NCBI RefSeq assembly: GCF_001421805.1
Contig: NZ_LMLC01000001.1
Coordinates: 682,001-746,000 of the forward strand
Direction of reading: 5' to 3'
Origin: Sphingomonas sp. Leaf34
GTDB taxonomy: Bacteria; Pseudomonadota; Alphaproteobacteria; Sphingomonadales; Sphingomonadaceae
Length of the DNA stretch: 64,000 nt
Numbering within the stretch: the first letter of the stretch is position 1; the number at the start of each line of letters is the position of its first letter. Under the pieces are notes generated by a model. That model was not told where the DNA came from, made no database searches, and worked only from the letters and a program-made list of their open reading frames with translations. The position numbers and the translations under genes were made by a program. Below are positions 26,491 through 37,258 of the stretch, piece by piece.

Positions 26491-29147
26491 ACATTCGCTC
26501 CATCGGTCTCGCGGACGAGCAGGGCCTTGGGAAAGCACAGCGAGAAGCGCGCGCCGGTGCGGTCTTCGCGGTTGCCGGCCTCGACGCCCATCCCCATCGC
26601 TTCGGCGAACGCCTTGACGATCGCAAGCCCCAGCCCGGTCCCGCCGATCGCGCGGTCGGAGCCTTCGAGGCGGCGGAACGTCTCGAACACCTCCTTCTCG
26701 CGGCCCGGCGGCAACCCGGGCCCCTGGTCGATCACCGACAACCGGAGCATCCCGAAGCGGTGCTCGGCGCGCACCACGACCGGCGTGCCGGGGTCGGCAT
26801 AGCGGCCGGCATTGTCGAGCAGGTTGAGCAGGCAGTGGTGGAGCAGTTGCGGATCGATGCGGACCAGCGGCAGGTTCGGCGCGACGTCGAGGTCGATCGC
26901 ATGCCCCTCGAGCACGCGCCTGGTATCGTGGACCGCGCCGGCGACCGCATCGGTCAGGTCGGTCGGCTCGAGCCGCAACCGGAGCGCACCCGCCTCGACG
27001 CGCGCCATGTCGAGCAGATTGCCGACGAACCGGTTGAGCCGCGCCGCCTCGCTCTCAATCGTGGCGATCAGTTCGGGGGTGACGCCGCGGTGGAGTTCTG
27101 CGGTTGCCGCCATCACCGAGGTCAGCGGCGTGCGCAGGTCGTGGCTGACCGACGACAGCAACGCCTGCCGCAACCGATCGCGTTCGCGCACCGCATCAAC
27201 GTCGCGCATCTCGACCTCCAGCCGCGCGCGTTCGAGCACCAGCGACGCCTGATCGACCAGGCTCATCAGCAGCGGCAGCTGGTCCGAGCGCACCGGATCG
27301 CCGCCGACGTCGCGCGCGAGGCCGAGCACCGCCAGCGTCCGCTCGCCCGATCGGAGCGGTTGGAAGAACCATTCGGATGCCGCCAGCGTCCCCGACCCGC
27401 GCCCCGCCGGCGCGCCATTGTCATACGCCCATTGCGCGGCGGCCATCTCCATCGTCTCGAGCCGATAGTCCGCGCCGTTCGCCGCCTGCACCGCAAGGCC
27501 GGGGTCTTCGGCGACGAGGATCACCGCGCGCACGTCGAACAGCCGCCCAATCTCCTCGCAGATCGCGCGGGCGAGCGCGACCGGCTCGTTCAGCGACGTC
27601 ATCTGGCGCAGGAACCCGGCGAGCGCGGCGTTGGTGCGTGCGCTGGCAGCGGCGATATCGGCCTGCGCGCGGACCCGCGAAGTCAGCTGGCTCGTCACGA
27701 ACGCGATGCCGAGCAGCACCAGGATCGAGATCACGTTTTCCGGGTTGCTGATCGTCAGCGTGCCAGTCGGCGGCAGGAAGAAGAAGTTGTAGGCGACCGA
27801 CGAGGCGATCCCCGCGAACAACCCGGTGCGCAGGCCGAACAGGCTGGCCGCCGCCATCACCGGCAGCAGGTACAACAGCGCGACGTTGCCGAGGTTGAGG
27901 ATGTGGAACAACGCGCTGGCCACGCCGGTGACGCCCGCCACCATCGCCGTCGTCCAGGCGTAACCCGCCTTGCCGCCCCAGCCGCCGACATGTCTCCGCC
28001 GGCCGCGCGTGGTGCCCCCCTCCTCCATCGGCAGGACATGCACCGCGATCCCCGGCGTCTCGCGCACCATCTGGTCGACGACCGAGCCGTGGCGCAGCTC
28101 GAACCACCGCGAGCGGGTCGACTTGCCGACTACCAGCTGCGTCGCTCGCGCCTCGGTCGTGAAGGTCTTGAGGCCGTCGACCACCGAGGCCGCGGGGACG
28201 GTGGCGACGTCGCCGCCGAGCTGCGTCGCCAGGTTGAAGACGCCGGCGAGCTGGCGATGCTCGGCCTCGCCAAAGCCCTGCGCGCGCGGGGTCTCGATAT
28301 ACACCGCGGTCCAGGGCGCGTGCATCGCATCGGCGATCCGCTTCGTCGCGCGGACCAGGCCGAGCGCGCCGGGCAATTCGCTGATCGCGACGACGATCCG
28401 CTCGCCGCCCGCCCAGGTGCCGCCGACGCCGAGCGCGCGGACATGTTCGAGCATCTGCGCATCGACCGCCTGCGCCGCACGCCGCAGCGCGAGTTCGCGC
28501 AGCGCGGACAGGTTCGACTTCGAGAAGAAGTGCGCGAGCGCGCGAGTCGCCTCCTGCGGCAGATAGACCTTGCCCGCCTTCAGTCGCTCGATCAGCTCGT
28601 CGGGCGGGATGTCGACGACCTCGATCTCGGCCGCCTCGACGATGCTGTCGGGAACGGTCTCGCGGACGCGCACCCGCGTGAACGACGCGACGACGTCGTT
28701 GAGGCTCTCGATATGCTGGATGTTGATCGTCGAATAGACGTCGATGCCCGCGGCCAGCAGCTCCTCGACATCCTGATAGCGTTTGGGGTGGCGGCTGCCG
28801 GGCGCGTTGGTATGCGCGAGTTCGTCGACCAGGACGAGCGTCGGCGCACGCTCGAGGATCGCGTCGAGATCCATCTCGTCGAGCGTCCGCCCCTCATAGG
28901 GGATCGGCTTGCGCGGCACGATCTCGTGCCCGCGGGTGAGTGCCGCGGTTTCGACCCGGCCATGCGTCTCGACCACGCCGATGACGATGTCGACGCCCGC
29001 GCGACGGCGTTCGGCGCCTTCGGAGAGCATCTCGAAGGTCTTGCCGACGCCGGGCGCGGCGCCGAGGAAGATCTTCAGACGGCCGCGACCCTCCTGCGAC
29101 GCCTGTCGCAGAAGGGCCTCGGGCGATGGTCGTGTGTCGTCGTTCAA
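26487..29147 (-). CDS. kdpD: KdpD sensor histidine kinase
   Basis: An 886-residue inner-membrane sensor. The N-terminal KdpD domain (about 20-230) holds the Walker A GAAPGVGKT; a Usp-like domain follows (about 245-370), then four clustered transmembrane helices (about 395-500), a GAF-like domain and the kinase: H-box SSVSHDLRTPLTS with phospho-His H669, N-box DNAGRYADPG and G-box GTGLGLAIV. It senses K+ limitation or turgor and phosphorylates KdpE. The start codon is TTG 29147, overlapping the kdpC stop as TTGA. The length is normal for the family. Confidence 0.95.
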   Translation of the reverse strand: MNDDTRPSPEALLRQASQEGRGRLKIFLGAAPGVGKTFEMLSEGAERRRAGVDIVIGVVETHGRVETAALTRGHEIVPRKPIPYEGRTLDEMDLDAILERAPTLVLVDELAHTNAPGSRHPKRYQDVEELLAAGIDVYSTINIQHIESLNDVVASFTRVRVRETVPDSIVEAAEIEVVDIPPDELIERLKAGKVYLPQEATRALAHFFSKSNLSALRELALRRAAQAVDAQMLEHVRALGVGGTWAGGERIVVAISELPGALGLVRATKRIADAMHAPWTAVYIETPRAQGFGEAEHRQLAGVFNLATQLGGDVATVPAASVVDGLKTFTTEARATQLVVGKSTRSRWFELRHGSVVDQMVRETPGIAVHVLPMEEGGTTRGRRRHVGGWGGKAGYAWTTAMVAGVTGVASALFHILNLGNVALLYLLPVMAAASLFGLRTGLFAGIASSVAYNFFFLPPTGTLTISNPENVISILVLLGIAFVTSQLTSRVRAQADIAAASARTNAALAGFLRQMTSLNEPVALARAICEEIGRLFDVRAVILVAEDPGLAVQAANGADYRLETMEMAAAQWAYDNGAPAGRGSGTLAASEWFFQPLRSGERTLAVLGLARDVGGDPVRSDQLPLLMSLVDQASLVLERARLEVEMRDVDAVRERDRLRQALLSSVSHDLRTPLTSVMAATAELHRGVTPELIATIESEAARLNRFVGNLLDMARVEAGALRLRLEPTDLTDAVAGAVHDTRRVLEGHAIDLDVAPNLPLVRIDPQLLHHCLLNLLDNAGRYADPGTPVVVRAEHRFGMLRLSVIDQGPGLPPGREKEVFETFRRLEGSDRAIGGTGLGLAIVKAFAEAMGMGVEAGNREDRTGARFSLCFPKALLVRETDGANV

Positions 29148-29740
29148 CGTGCGCCCGTTGCGTGCGGCCCGGTTGCGTCCAGCGCGCGGTTGAGGGCCAG
29201 GACATTGACGCGCGGTTCGCCGAGGATACCGAACAGCGCGCCATCGACATTGGCGGCTACCAACGCGCGGACCTTGTCGGCAGTCACGCCACGGACACGG
29301 GCGACGCGCGCGACCTGCGCATAGGCCGAGGCGGGCGACAGATCGGGGTCGAGACCCGAACCCGAGGCGGTGGCGAGATCGGCGGGCAGCGGCCCGGTCA
29401 CACCTTCCGCGCGACGCTTGGCGACATCGACCTTGGTCCGGTCGACGAGCGCCTGGCTGGTCGGCCCGAGGTTCGACCCCGACGAGGCGAGCCCGTCATA
29501 GCCCTTGCCCGCCGCCGAGGGGCGAGTCTGGAAATAGCGATCGGTGGTGAACGCCTGCCCGACCACGGTCGAGCCGATCGCCTTGCCGTCGGCGACGACG
29601 AGGCTGCCGTTCGCCTGGGTCGGGAAAATCGCCTGTCCGATGCCGGTCATGGCGAGGGGATAGACGATCCCGAGCAGCAGCGCGAACAGGATCGTCATGA
29701 CGAACGCAGGGCGAAGGGCGGAGGTAAGATCGGAGGTCAT
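29144..29740 (-). CDS. kdpC: KdpC, potassium-transporting ATPase subunit C
   Basis: A 198-residue single-pass membrane subunit that stabilises KdpA-KdpB and raises ATP affinity. One N-terminal helix (about 12-32, FVMTILFALLLGIVYPLAMTG) is followed by a periplasmic domain with the family signature YFQTRPSA and ASGSGLDPDLSPASA near residue 130. ATG 29740 has GGAGG-like sequence near it; the frame extends to 29887, but that part is translated REP sequence. The stop overlaps the kdpD TTG. A 277-base spacer with two REP pairs separates it from kdpB. Confidence 0.95.
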   Translation of the reverse strand: MTSDLTSALRPAFVMTILFALLLGIVYPLAMTGIGQAIFPTQANGSLVVADGKAIGSTVVGQAFTTDRYFQTRPSAAGKGYDGLASSGSNLGPTSQALVDRTKVDVAKRRAEGVTGPLPADLATASGSGLDPDLSPASAYAQVARVARVRGVTADKVRALVAANVDGALFGILGEPRVNVLALNRALDATGPHATGAR

Positions 29741-29754
29741 TCTGTCGTCTCCAT

Positions 29755-29807
29755 GTGTCCCCGCGAAAGCGGGGACCCAGTCTGGGCACCCGCCTTCGCG
29801 GGTGAAC
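29755..29807. repeat. REP-like inverted pair, family C variant, in kdpB-kdpC spacer
   Basis: GTGTCCCCGCGAAAGCGGGG (29755) followed after only a few bases by an opposing arm containing CACCCGCCTTCGCGGGTG (to 29807). It lies immediately upstream of the kdpC start, inside the kdp operon. Confidence 0.75.
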
Positions 29808-29860
29808 AATTCTTCGGGGGGAAGCCGGCGGAGGCTGCATCCTGCGACTTCCCCCCTGCC

Positions 29861-29965
29861 ACCACCCCGGCGAAGGCCGGGGTCCAATTGGGCAACGTCG
29901 CCAACCTGCGCCGCGCTTCGTTACCGCAACCTTTCCACTTGGGCCCCGGCCGTCGCCGGGGTGGT
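29861..29965. repeat. REP-like inverted pair, family B, copy 2, in kdpB-kdpC spacer
   Basis: ACCACCCCGGCGAAGGCCGG at 29861 and its near-complement ending GCCGGGGTGGT at 29965. The arms match those at 4338-4443 almost base for base. With the family C pair next to it, it fills most of the 277 bases between kdpB and kdpC; nothing gene-like remains. Confidence 0.85.
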
Positions 29966-30017
29966 AGTGGCCGTTGGTGTGTCGGCGGACGAAGAACCCG
30001 CACGCTGCGCTCGGTCA

Positions 30018-32063
<2,046 letters not shown>

Positions 32064-32077
32064 TTTGGCTTGTCCCG

Positions 32078-33796
32078 TCAGAAGGTTTTGCCGCTGATCA
32101 TCGCGAGATGATCGGCGATGGGACCGAGCGCGAGGCTCGGCAGGAAGGTCAGGCCGCCGACGATCAGGATGATCCCGACCAGCAGGCCGATCCACAGCGC
32201 CCCCGTCGTCGGGAACGAGCCTGCGCTTTCGGGCGTGTACTTCTTCGCGGCGAGCGACCCGGCGATGGCGAGCATCGGCACGATGATGAAGAAGCGGCCG
32301 AGCCACATCGCGACGCCGAGCAGGCCGTTGTAGAACGGCGTGTTGGCGGTCAGCCCGGCAAAGGCCGACCCGTTGTTACCGGCCGCGCTGGTATAGGCGT
32401 ACAGGATCTCGGTGAACCCGTGCGGCCCCTTGTTCAGCGGCCCCGCCAGCCCGTCGGGCAGCACCGCGCTGAGCGCCGTGAAACCGAGGATGACGAGCGG
32501 CAGGATCGCGATCGCGAGCACGGCGAGTTTCACCTCCCGCGCCTCGATCTTCTTGCCGACATATTCGGGCGTGCGGCCAACCATCAGCCCGGCGACGAAC
32601 ACCGCGAGGATGGCGAACAGCAGAAAGCCGTAGATGCCCGCGCCGACGCCGCCGATCACGACTTCGCCAAGCTGGATGTTGAGCAGCGGGATCATCCCGC
32701 CGAGCGCGGTGAAGCTGTCGTGCATCGCGTTGACCGCGCCGCACGAGGCCGCGGTGGTGACGACCGAGAACAGCGCGGATGCGGCGATCCCGAAGCGGAC
32801 CTCCTTGCCCTCCATGTTGCCGCCTGCGACGCCGATGCCGTGCAGGATCGGGTTGCCCGCGGCTTCCTGCGCATAGGTGATGGTGACGCCGGCGAGGAAC
32901 AGCACGAGCATCGCCGAGAGGATCGCCCAGCCCTGTTTGGTGTTGCCGACCGCCTTGCCGAACGTCCAGGTCAGCCCGAAGCCGATGACGAAGATCGACA
33001 GCATCTGCACCAGGTTGGTGAGCGCGGTCGGGTTCTCGAACGGATGCGCCGAGTTCGCGTTGAAGAAGCCGCCACCATTGGTGCCGAGCATCTTGATCGC
33101 CTCCTGGCTCGCCACCGGGCCGAGCGTCAGCGTCTGCTTAAGACCCTCGAGGGTGGTGATGTCGACTGTGCCGGCCAGCGTCTGCGGGACGCCGCTGGCG
33201 ATGTAGAACAGCGTCACGACGACGCAGACCGGCACCAGCAGATAGAGGGTGACGCGGGTCATGTCGGCCCAGAAATTGCCGATCGTCGCCTCTTTTATAT
33301 TTGGGGCCGATCGCCGCGCGAACCCGCGGAACAGCGCAAACGCCAGCGCGATGCCGGTCGCGGCCGACAGGAAATTGTGGATCGTCAGGCCGAACATCTG
33401 GGCAAAGTTCGACATGGTGGATTCGCCACCATAGCTCTGCCAGTTGGTGTTCGTCGTGAAGCTGATCGCGGTGTTGAACGCGAGATGCGGGCTGAGCCCG
33501 GCGAGCCCCTGCGGATTGCCCGGCAGCACGCCCTGCAGCCGCAGCACCGCATAGGTCAGCGCCATCAGCAGCGCGTTGAACATGATCATGTGCAGCGCAT
33601 AGCGGCGCCAGCCCTGCTCCTGTTTCGGGTCGATCCCGGCGAGTTTGTAGAAGCCGGTCTCCACGGGACCGAAGACTAGGTGGAGCGGCGTGCGGCGCCC
33701 TTCGTACAGCGCGAACAGCCACAGGCCGACGGGCTTGGTCAACGCCAGCAATATGCCGACGAAGCCCAGGATCAGGATCCATCCTTCGAATGTCAT
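32078..33796 (-). CDS. kdpA: KdpA, potassium-binding and translocating subunit
   Basis: A 572-residue inner-membrane channel-like subunit related to the Trk/Ktr superfamily, with about ten hydrophobic helices and four pore-loop repeats; loops such as [26 protein letters not shown] and [11 protein letters not shown] are the filter regions. It selects and binds K+ and forms the pore driven by KdpB. AGGAG about 9 bases before ATG 33796 supports the start. It begins 12 bases after kdpF and is followed directly by kdpB. Confidence 0.96.
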   Translation of the reverse strand: MTFEGWILILGFVGILLALTKPVGLWLFALYEGRRTPLHLVFGPVETGFYKLAGIDPKQEQGWRRYALHMIMFNALLMALTYAVLRLQGVLPGNPQGLAGLSPHLAFNTAISFTTNTNWQSYGGESTMSNFAQMFGLTIHNFLSAATGIALAFALFRGFARRSAPNIKEATIGNFWADMTRVTLYLLVPVCVVVTLFYIASGVPQTLAGTVDITTLEGLKQTLTLGPVASQEAIKMLGTNGGGFFNANSAHPFENPTALTNLVQMLSIFVIGFGLTWTFGKAVGNTKQGWAILSAMLVLFLAGVTITYAQEAAGNPILHGIGVAGGNMEGKEVRFGIAASALFSVVTTAASCGAVNAMHDSFTALGGMIPLLNIQLGEVVIGGVGAGIYGFLLFAILAVFVAGLMVGRTPEYVGKKIEAREVKLAVLAIAILPLVILGFTALSAVLPDGLAGPLNKGPHGFTEILYAYTSAAGNNGSAFAGLTANTPFYNGLLGVAMWLGRFFIIVPMLAIAGSLAAKKYTPESAGSFPTTGALWIGLLVGIILIVGGLTFLPSLALGPIADHLAMISGKTF

Positions 33797-33808
33797 GCGG
33801 ACGCGCTC

Positions 33809-33898
33809 CTAAAAGCGTTCGGGACGGATCAGCACCGCCACGAGATAGAAAAGCAGCCCGAGCGCGACGATCGCGGCGAGCCAGAGGTCGAGGGTCAT
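33809..33898 (-). CDS. kdpF: KdpF, small stabilising subunit of the Kdp ATPase
   Basis: A 29-residue single-helix membrane peptide (MTLDLWLAAIVALGLL at the start, ending IRPERF). The C-terminal RPERF is the hallmark of KdpF, which packs against KdpA and stabilises the complex like a lipid. GAGGA sits 7 bases before ATG 33898. It lies between a 27-residue ORF (10-base gap) and kdpA (12-base gap). Confidence 0.92.
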   Translation of the reverse strand: MTLDLWLAAIVALGLLFYLVAVLIRPERF

Positions 33899-33908
33899 GG
33901 CTGCGTCC

Positions 33909-33992
33909 TCACGCGTGGTCGCACAGCCGGACATAGGCGAGCGTTGCCGCCACCAGTCCGAGCATGAACGCTATCCAAAGTAGATCCTGCAT
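33909..33992 (-). CDS. 27-residue membrane ORF at the head of the kdp genes
   Basis: A tiny predicted protein (MQDLLWIAFMLGLVAATLAY, then VRLCDHA) made of one hydrophobic helix and a short tail with a Cys-Asp pair. It has its own ribosome site (GAAGGA, 8 bases before ATG 33992), stops 10 bases before kdpF and starts 11 bases after the TorF gene, so it looks genuinely translated. From memory, similar peptides ending in Cys-Asp/Glu precede kdpF in other bacteria, but I cannot check this. It could be an extra Kdp subunit. Confidence 0.6.
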   Translation of the reverse strand: MQDLLWIAFMLGLVAATLAYVRLCDHA

Positions 33993-34003
33993 CGGTCGAT
34001 CCT

Positions 34004-34852
34004 TCAGAAGGCGGCGGTGAGCGAGGCGACGATCGTGCCGGCGGCGATCGATCCGGCGCCGTCCTGCCCGCGCGAGAAGCTCGGCTGGAGATAGGCCGCA
34101 CGGCGGCGCGTGATGTCGGTGTCGACATAGCTGACGTTGAGCGTCAGATTCTTGTACGTCGCGTCCGCGCCGAGCGACCAGTCCCAATAGTCGCCGGTCG
34201 GCGCCGCGCTGGTCGCGTTGGGGCCGAGACCGTCATTGCCCCAGCTATGGCCGACATGCGCCTTGGCGGTCAGCGGCGTGCCGGCAATCGCGAACGCGCC
34301 GTCGCCGGTCAGGTAGAGATTGTCCTCCGTGTCGCCCGCATCGGTGTAGATGCTGGTCGCGGCCTCGGCGCCGGTGCGGTACCATTTGCCGAGCGCCTGC
34401 TGCTTGGGCGCATAAAAGGCGCTCGCGGTCAGCGTCGCCGGGCCGGTCGTGCCGCTCAGCTTCACATAGGGTTCGGCATAGTCGGTCTTCGACGCGCCGC
34501 CCGGATACATGTACCAGGTCAGCCCGACGTCGAGCGTCGCGTTGTCGGCCAGCTTGTGCTTGTAGCCGCCGATCAGGTCGAGCTCCATGTTCGAGCCGCC
34601 GAACGTCCCCCAGCCCGCCAGGTTGGAGCCCCAGGCGCCGACATAGACGCCGCTGTCGTGCGCGATCGTCAGGCCACCCTGGATCGCGCCGTCCTTGTCC
34701 GACTGCGACACGCCGCGCAGCCGATAGTCGGTCGCGAGCGTGACCGAACCGCTGACGGTCACGGGCGACGGCGGGGCGGTGTCCTGCGCGAAGGCGGGCG
34801 TGGCGAGACCGGTCAACAGACCGGCGGCGGCGGCGAAACGAAGACTGTGCAT
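34004..34852 (-). CDS. TorF family putative porin
   Basis: A 282-residue outer-membrane beta-barrel protein. A Sec signal (about residues 1-22, cleaved at AFAQ) precedes alternating beta-strand sequence with the family opening VSGSVTLATDYRLRGVSQSD and a C-terminal aromatic (ASLTAAF) suited to BAM-dependent assembly. The class (TIGR02001/Gcw_chp) has no proven substrate. ATG 34852 with GGGGA at 5 bases is preferred over ATG 34864 and 34906. It ends 11 bases before the small kdp ORF, so it probably heads the kdp transcript and may let K+ or another solute across the outer membrane. Confidence 0.85.
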   Translation of the reverse strand: MHSLRFAAAAGLLTGLATPAFAQDTAPPSPVTVSGSVTLATDYRLRGVSQSDKDGAIQGGLTIAHDSGVYVGAWGSNLAGWGTFGGSNMELDLIGGYKHKLADNATLDVGLTWYMYPGGASKTDYAEPYVKLSGTTGPATLTASAFYAPKQQALGKWYRTGAEAATSIYTDAGDTEDNLYLTGDGAFAIAGTPLTAKAHVGHSWGNDGLGPNATSAAPTGDYWDWSLGADATYKNLTLNVSYVDTDITRRRAAYLQPSFSRGQDGAGSIAAGTIVASLTAAF

Positions 34853-34980
34853 TGCTATCCCCATGCGCGGGCGGCCGAAAGACTGGCGCACCGCGAGGAC
34901 TGGCAATTAGGCCTTGGCGACGTAGCAATTCGAGATCGATTGCCCGCGTCGCGCGTATGTTTCGCGTAGTATTGTCGGAA

Positions 34981-35667
34981 TTATCGCGCGCTGCGACGCA
35001 GGAGTATCCACCCCGCGATACCCGACAGGATCGACCCCGCGAACACGCCGATCTTCACCGAATCCATCGCGTGCGACGCGCCGGCAAACGCAGGCCTGCA
35101 TTGGCGAACCCGAACGCCGGCGCGATCAGGAAGCTCGACCAGGGCTGGAGCGCATGGTCGAGACGGTTCAACGGCGGCGGGCCGCCGCCCGTCCGCAGCG
35201 GGATCGTCAGCGCGATATGGCCGGTGTAGAACAGCGCGACCCGAGCAAGGCCAGGATGCCGAGCGCAAATGCGATGTCGGTCGCCGCCGGAATTGCCCAG
35301 CCGCGCCGATTGGCGGGTGTGTGCATGTTGACGAGCAGATAGAGGCACGCAGCACCACCACGCCCGCAAGCGCCGCGGTACCGGGCAGGATGCGCTCTCC
35401 CCAGGTCGAGAAATGCCCCGAGACGAACTCGCTCCCCACCTCCAGCCCGATCAGCAGGAAGAACAGCGCCATCGCGCCGTCGTTGATCCAGTGCTAGACG
35501 CTCATCCCGCCGACCGCATGGTGCAGCGTCGCGACATAGGTCGGCGCGAGCGGCGAACTGGCGACGAGCAGCACGGCGATCGCCGCGGCCAGCAGCACGA
35601 TCGCACCCGCCGCATCGCCCGCAAGGAAACGCCGGATCGCGGTCAAAGCCCCTCGCCGCCGACCCAT
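34981..35667 (-). pseudogene. nhaA: decayed nhaA Na+/H+ antiporter
   Basis: Pieces of NhaA lie in order but in different frames. The N-terminus ([20 protein letters not shown], from ATG 35667) runs into a TAG at 35494-35496; reading through gives [19 protein letters not shown] in the same frame, then a frameshift near 35345 into [20 protein letters not shown] and [13 protein letters not shown]. The sequence then jumps (loss of the SLKLFLTALAIIDDLGAV region) to [15 protein letters not shown] and [21 protein letters not shown], and after a second loss ends with the C-terminal [20 protein letters not shown]. Only about 690 of the ~1170 bases expected remain. Its first 25 bases overlap the FAD-protein gene. 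Confidence 0.85.
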
Positions 35668-37052
35668 TGCGCGTTCGACAGGCGGCGTGCGAGATCCCAG
35701 CTCTGGACCCGGATATCGGGGACCGCGACCACCTCCCACAGCCCGCCGCGGGTCATCGGGCCGATGCAGTGGATGCGATCGTCGGGCGTGCCGTCGGCCC
35801 GGATCGCGCGCGACTGCGCATCGACGTCGACGCCCAGCCGCAACGGATCCGGCCGGATCGCCCCCGCCGCGAGCAGATGCTTCACGAGCGGCTCCCCGGA
35901 GCGCAGCAGATCGCCCTGCGGCCCGGTGCAGTTGACGATCCGCGCGGCGCGGGTGACGACGGGCACCGTCTCGCCGCGTGGTCGCCAGCGCAGCACGGCG
36001 TGCGTGCCATCCGCTTGCGCGGACACGATCTTGCCCGCCGCGACCGTCAGCCGCCCGGACCCGACGAGCGCCTCGACCCGCTCGGCGACGCGCGGTGCGA
36101 GGCGATGGCGATGGACGTCCCAATAGGGCCGCAGATGCCGAAGGAACCGTCCGCGCACCTCCTGCGACGCGGCCGCCCACAACATCTGCGTGACCGGCCG
36201 AAGCTCGTCCACCGCGCACCGCCAGCCTTCGACCGCGGCCCTTGCGCGAACGTGGCGGACGAGGTCGGTCAGACCGCCCTGTGGCTTGTCCGCGACACCG
36301 CGGTGGGCGGGTGCGCCATCGACATGCCGTCGCGGCGACAGCCCACGCCGCGACATCGCCAGGATGCGTCCCGCAAAGCCCTGCGCATCGAGCAACAGCG
36401 CCGCATCGATCGCGGTCAGCCCGGTGCCGACCAGCACGACGGTGTCGTCCGCGCCAAGCCCTTCGGCGAGATCGGCCGCCCACGGATCCGCGCAATACAC
36501 CCCCGCCGGCAACGCGTCGGGCTTCAGACCCGGCGGCGTATGCGGCGGCAGGTTGCCGAGCGCGAGCACCGCGGTGTCGGCGGCGATCGTCCGCCCGTCT
36601 GCCATCGTCAGCGTGACGCCCCCTCCTGCCAACGGGGCACCGGCCACCGGATCGATCGCGCAGACCTCGCCCTCGACATGGACGAGCCGTCCGTCCGACT
36701 CGGCGATCGCCGCATCGAGCAGTTCGCGCAGATACGCGCCATAGGTCGTGCGCGGGACGAAGGTGGTACGGTCGCCCTTGCCATGCGCCTCCAGCCAGCG
36801 GACGAAGTGACCGGGGTCGTCGGGCAGCGCGCTCATGTTCCCCGCGCGGACGTTGAGCAGGTGATCGGGATGTGCCGCGCTGTACGCGACGCCGCGCGCG
36901 AGCTGCCGGTCGCGGCGCTCGATCAACGTGACGCGCGGCCCCTCGTGTCGCATGAGGTTGACCGCGAACAGCGCGCCGCAGAACCCGCCGCCGACGACGA
37001 CGACATGATCCTCGGGGCCCGCAATCCGCGGCATCGTCGCTTGGTCGTCCAT
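35643..37052 (-). CDS. FAD/NAD(P)-binding protein (NAD_binding_9-like)
   Basis: A 469-residue predicted flavoprotein. The N-terminal dinucleotide-binding motif [18 protein letters not shown] starts near residue 16; a second glycine motif [15 protein letters not shown] lies near residue 205, and VNCTGPQGD and [12 protein letters not shown] near the end fit the FAD-binding fold of the HI0933/COG4529 type. No partner or substrate is indicated. The frame opens at 37178 through a family A repeat; ATG 37052 (MDDQATMPR) is the first sensible start and has only a weak ribosome site. The 3' end overlaps the nhaA remnant, with which it was once coupled. Confidence 0.82.
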   Translation of the reverse strand: MDDQATMPRIAGPEDHVVVVGGGFCGALFAVNLMRHEGPRVTLIERRDRQLARGVAYSAAHPDHLLNVRAGNMSALPDDPGHFVRWLEAHGKGDRTTFVPRTTYGAYLRELLDAAIAESDGRLVHVEGEVCAIDPVAGAPLAGGGVTLTMADGRTIAADTAVLALGNLPPHTPPGLKPDALPAGVYCADPWAADLAEGLGADDTVVLVGTGLTAIDAALLLDAQGFAGRILAMSRRGLSPRRHVDGAPAHRGVADKPQGGLTDLVRHVRARAAVEGWRCAVDELRPVTQMLWAAASQEVRGRFLRHLRPYWDVHRHRLAPRVAERVEALVGSGRLTVAAGKIVSAQADGTHAVLRWRPRGETVPVVTRAARIVNCTGPQGDLLRSGEPLVKHLLAAGAIRPDPLRLGVDVDAQSRAIRADGTPDDRIHCIGPMTRGGLWEVVAVPDIRVQSWDLARRLSNAQWVGGEGL

Positions 37053-37121
37053 CTGTTCGCTCACCCGTTCCGTCGGGGAACGCCATGCCCGATCCGGCGC
37101 GGCGCGCCCAGCCCCCCGCTC

Positions 37122-37246
37122 ATCCTCCCCCGCCAGGAAGAGGTGGCACCGCAGGTGACGGAGGGGGAGGACACGCAACAGCCGTTTCCCTTACCTCCCC
37201 CTCCGACTGGCAAGCGCCAGCCACCTCCCCCTGGCGGGGGAGGATC
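37122..37246. repeat. REP-like inverted pair, family A, copy 4
   Basis: Arms CATCCTCCCCCGCCAGGAAG and a complement ending GGCGGGGGAGGATC, with about 70 bases between, matching the copies at 7216, 8985 and 21801. It lies between the last gene of the N-glycan hydrolase operon (stop at 37259) and the FAD-protein gene. Confidence 0.85.
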
Positions 37247-37258
37247 GATATTGGTCGC

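Noticed and set aside
26760-29324. Plus-strand open frame of 854 codons opposite kdpD
   Set aside because: The same shadow effect: Arg/Asp/His-rich nonsense composition, and the opposite strand encodes an unmistakable KdpD.
35494-37086. Long minus-strand frame across the FAD protein and the nhaA start
   Set aside because: Only the last ~58 codons are real NhaA sequence; the rest is an out-of-frame shadow of the flavoprotein gene.
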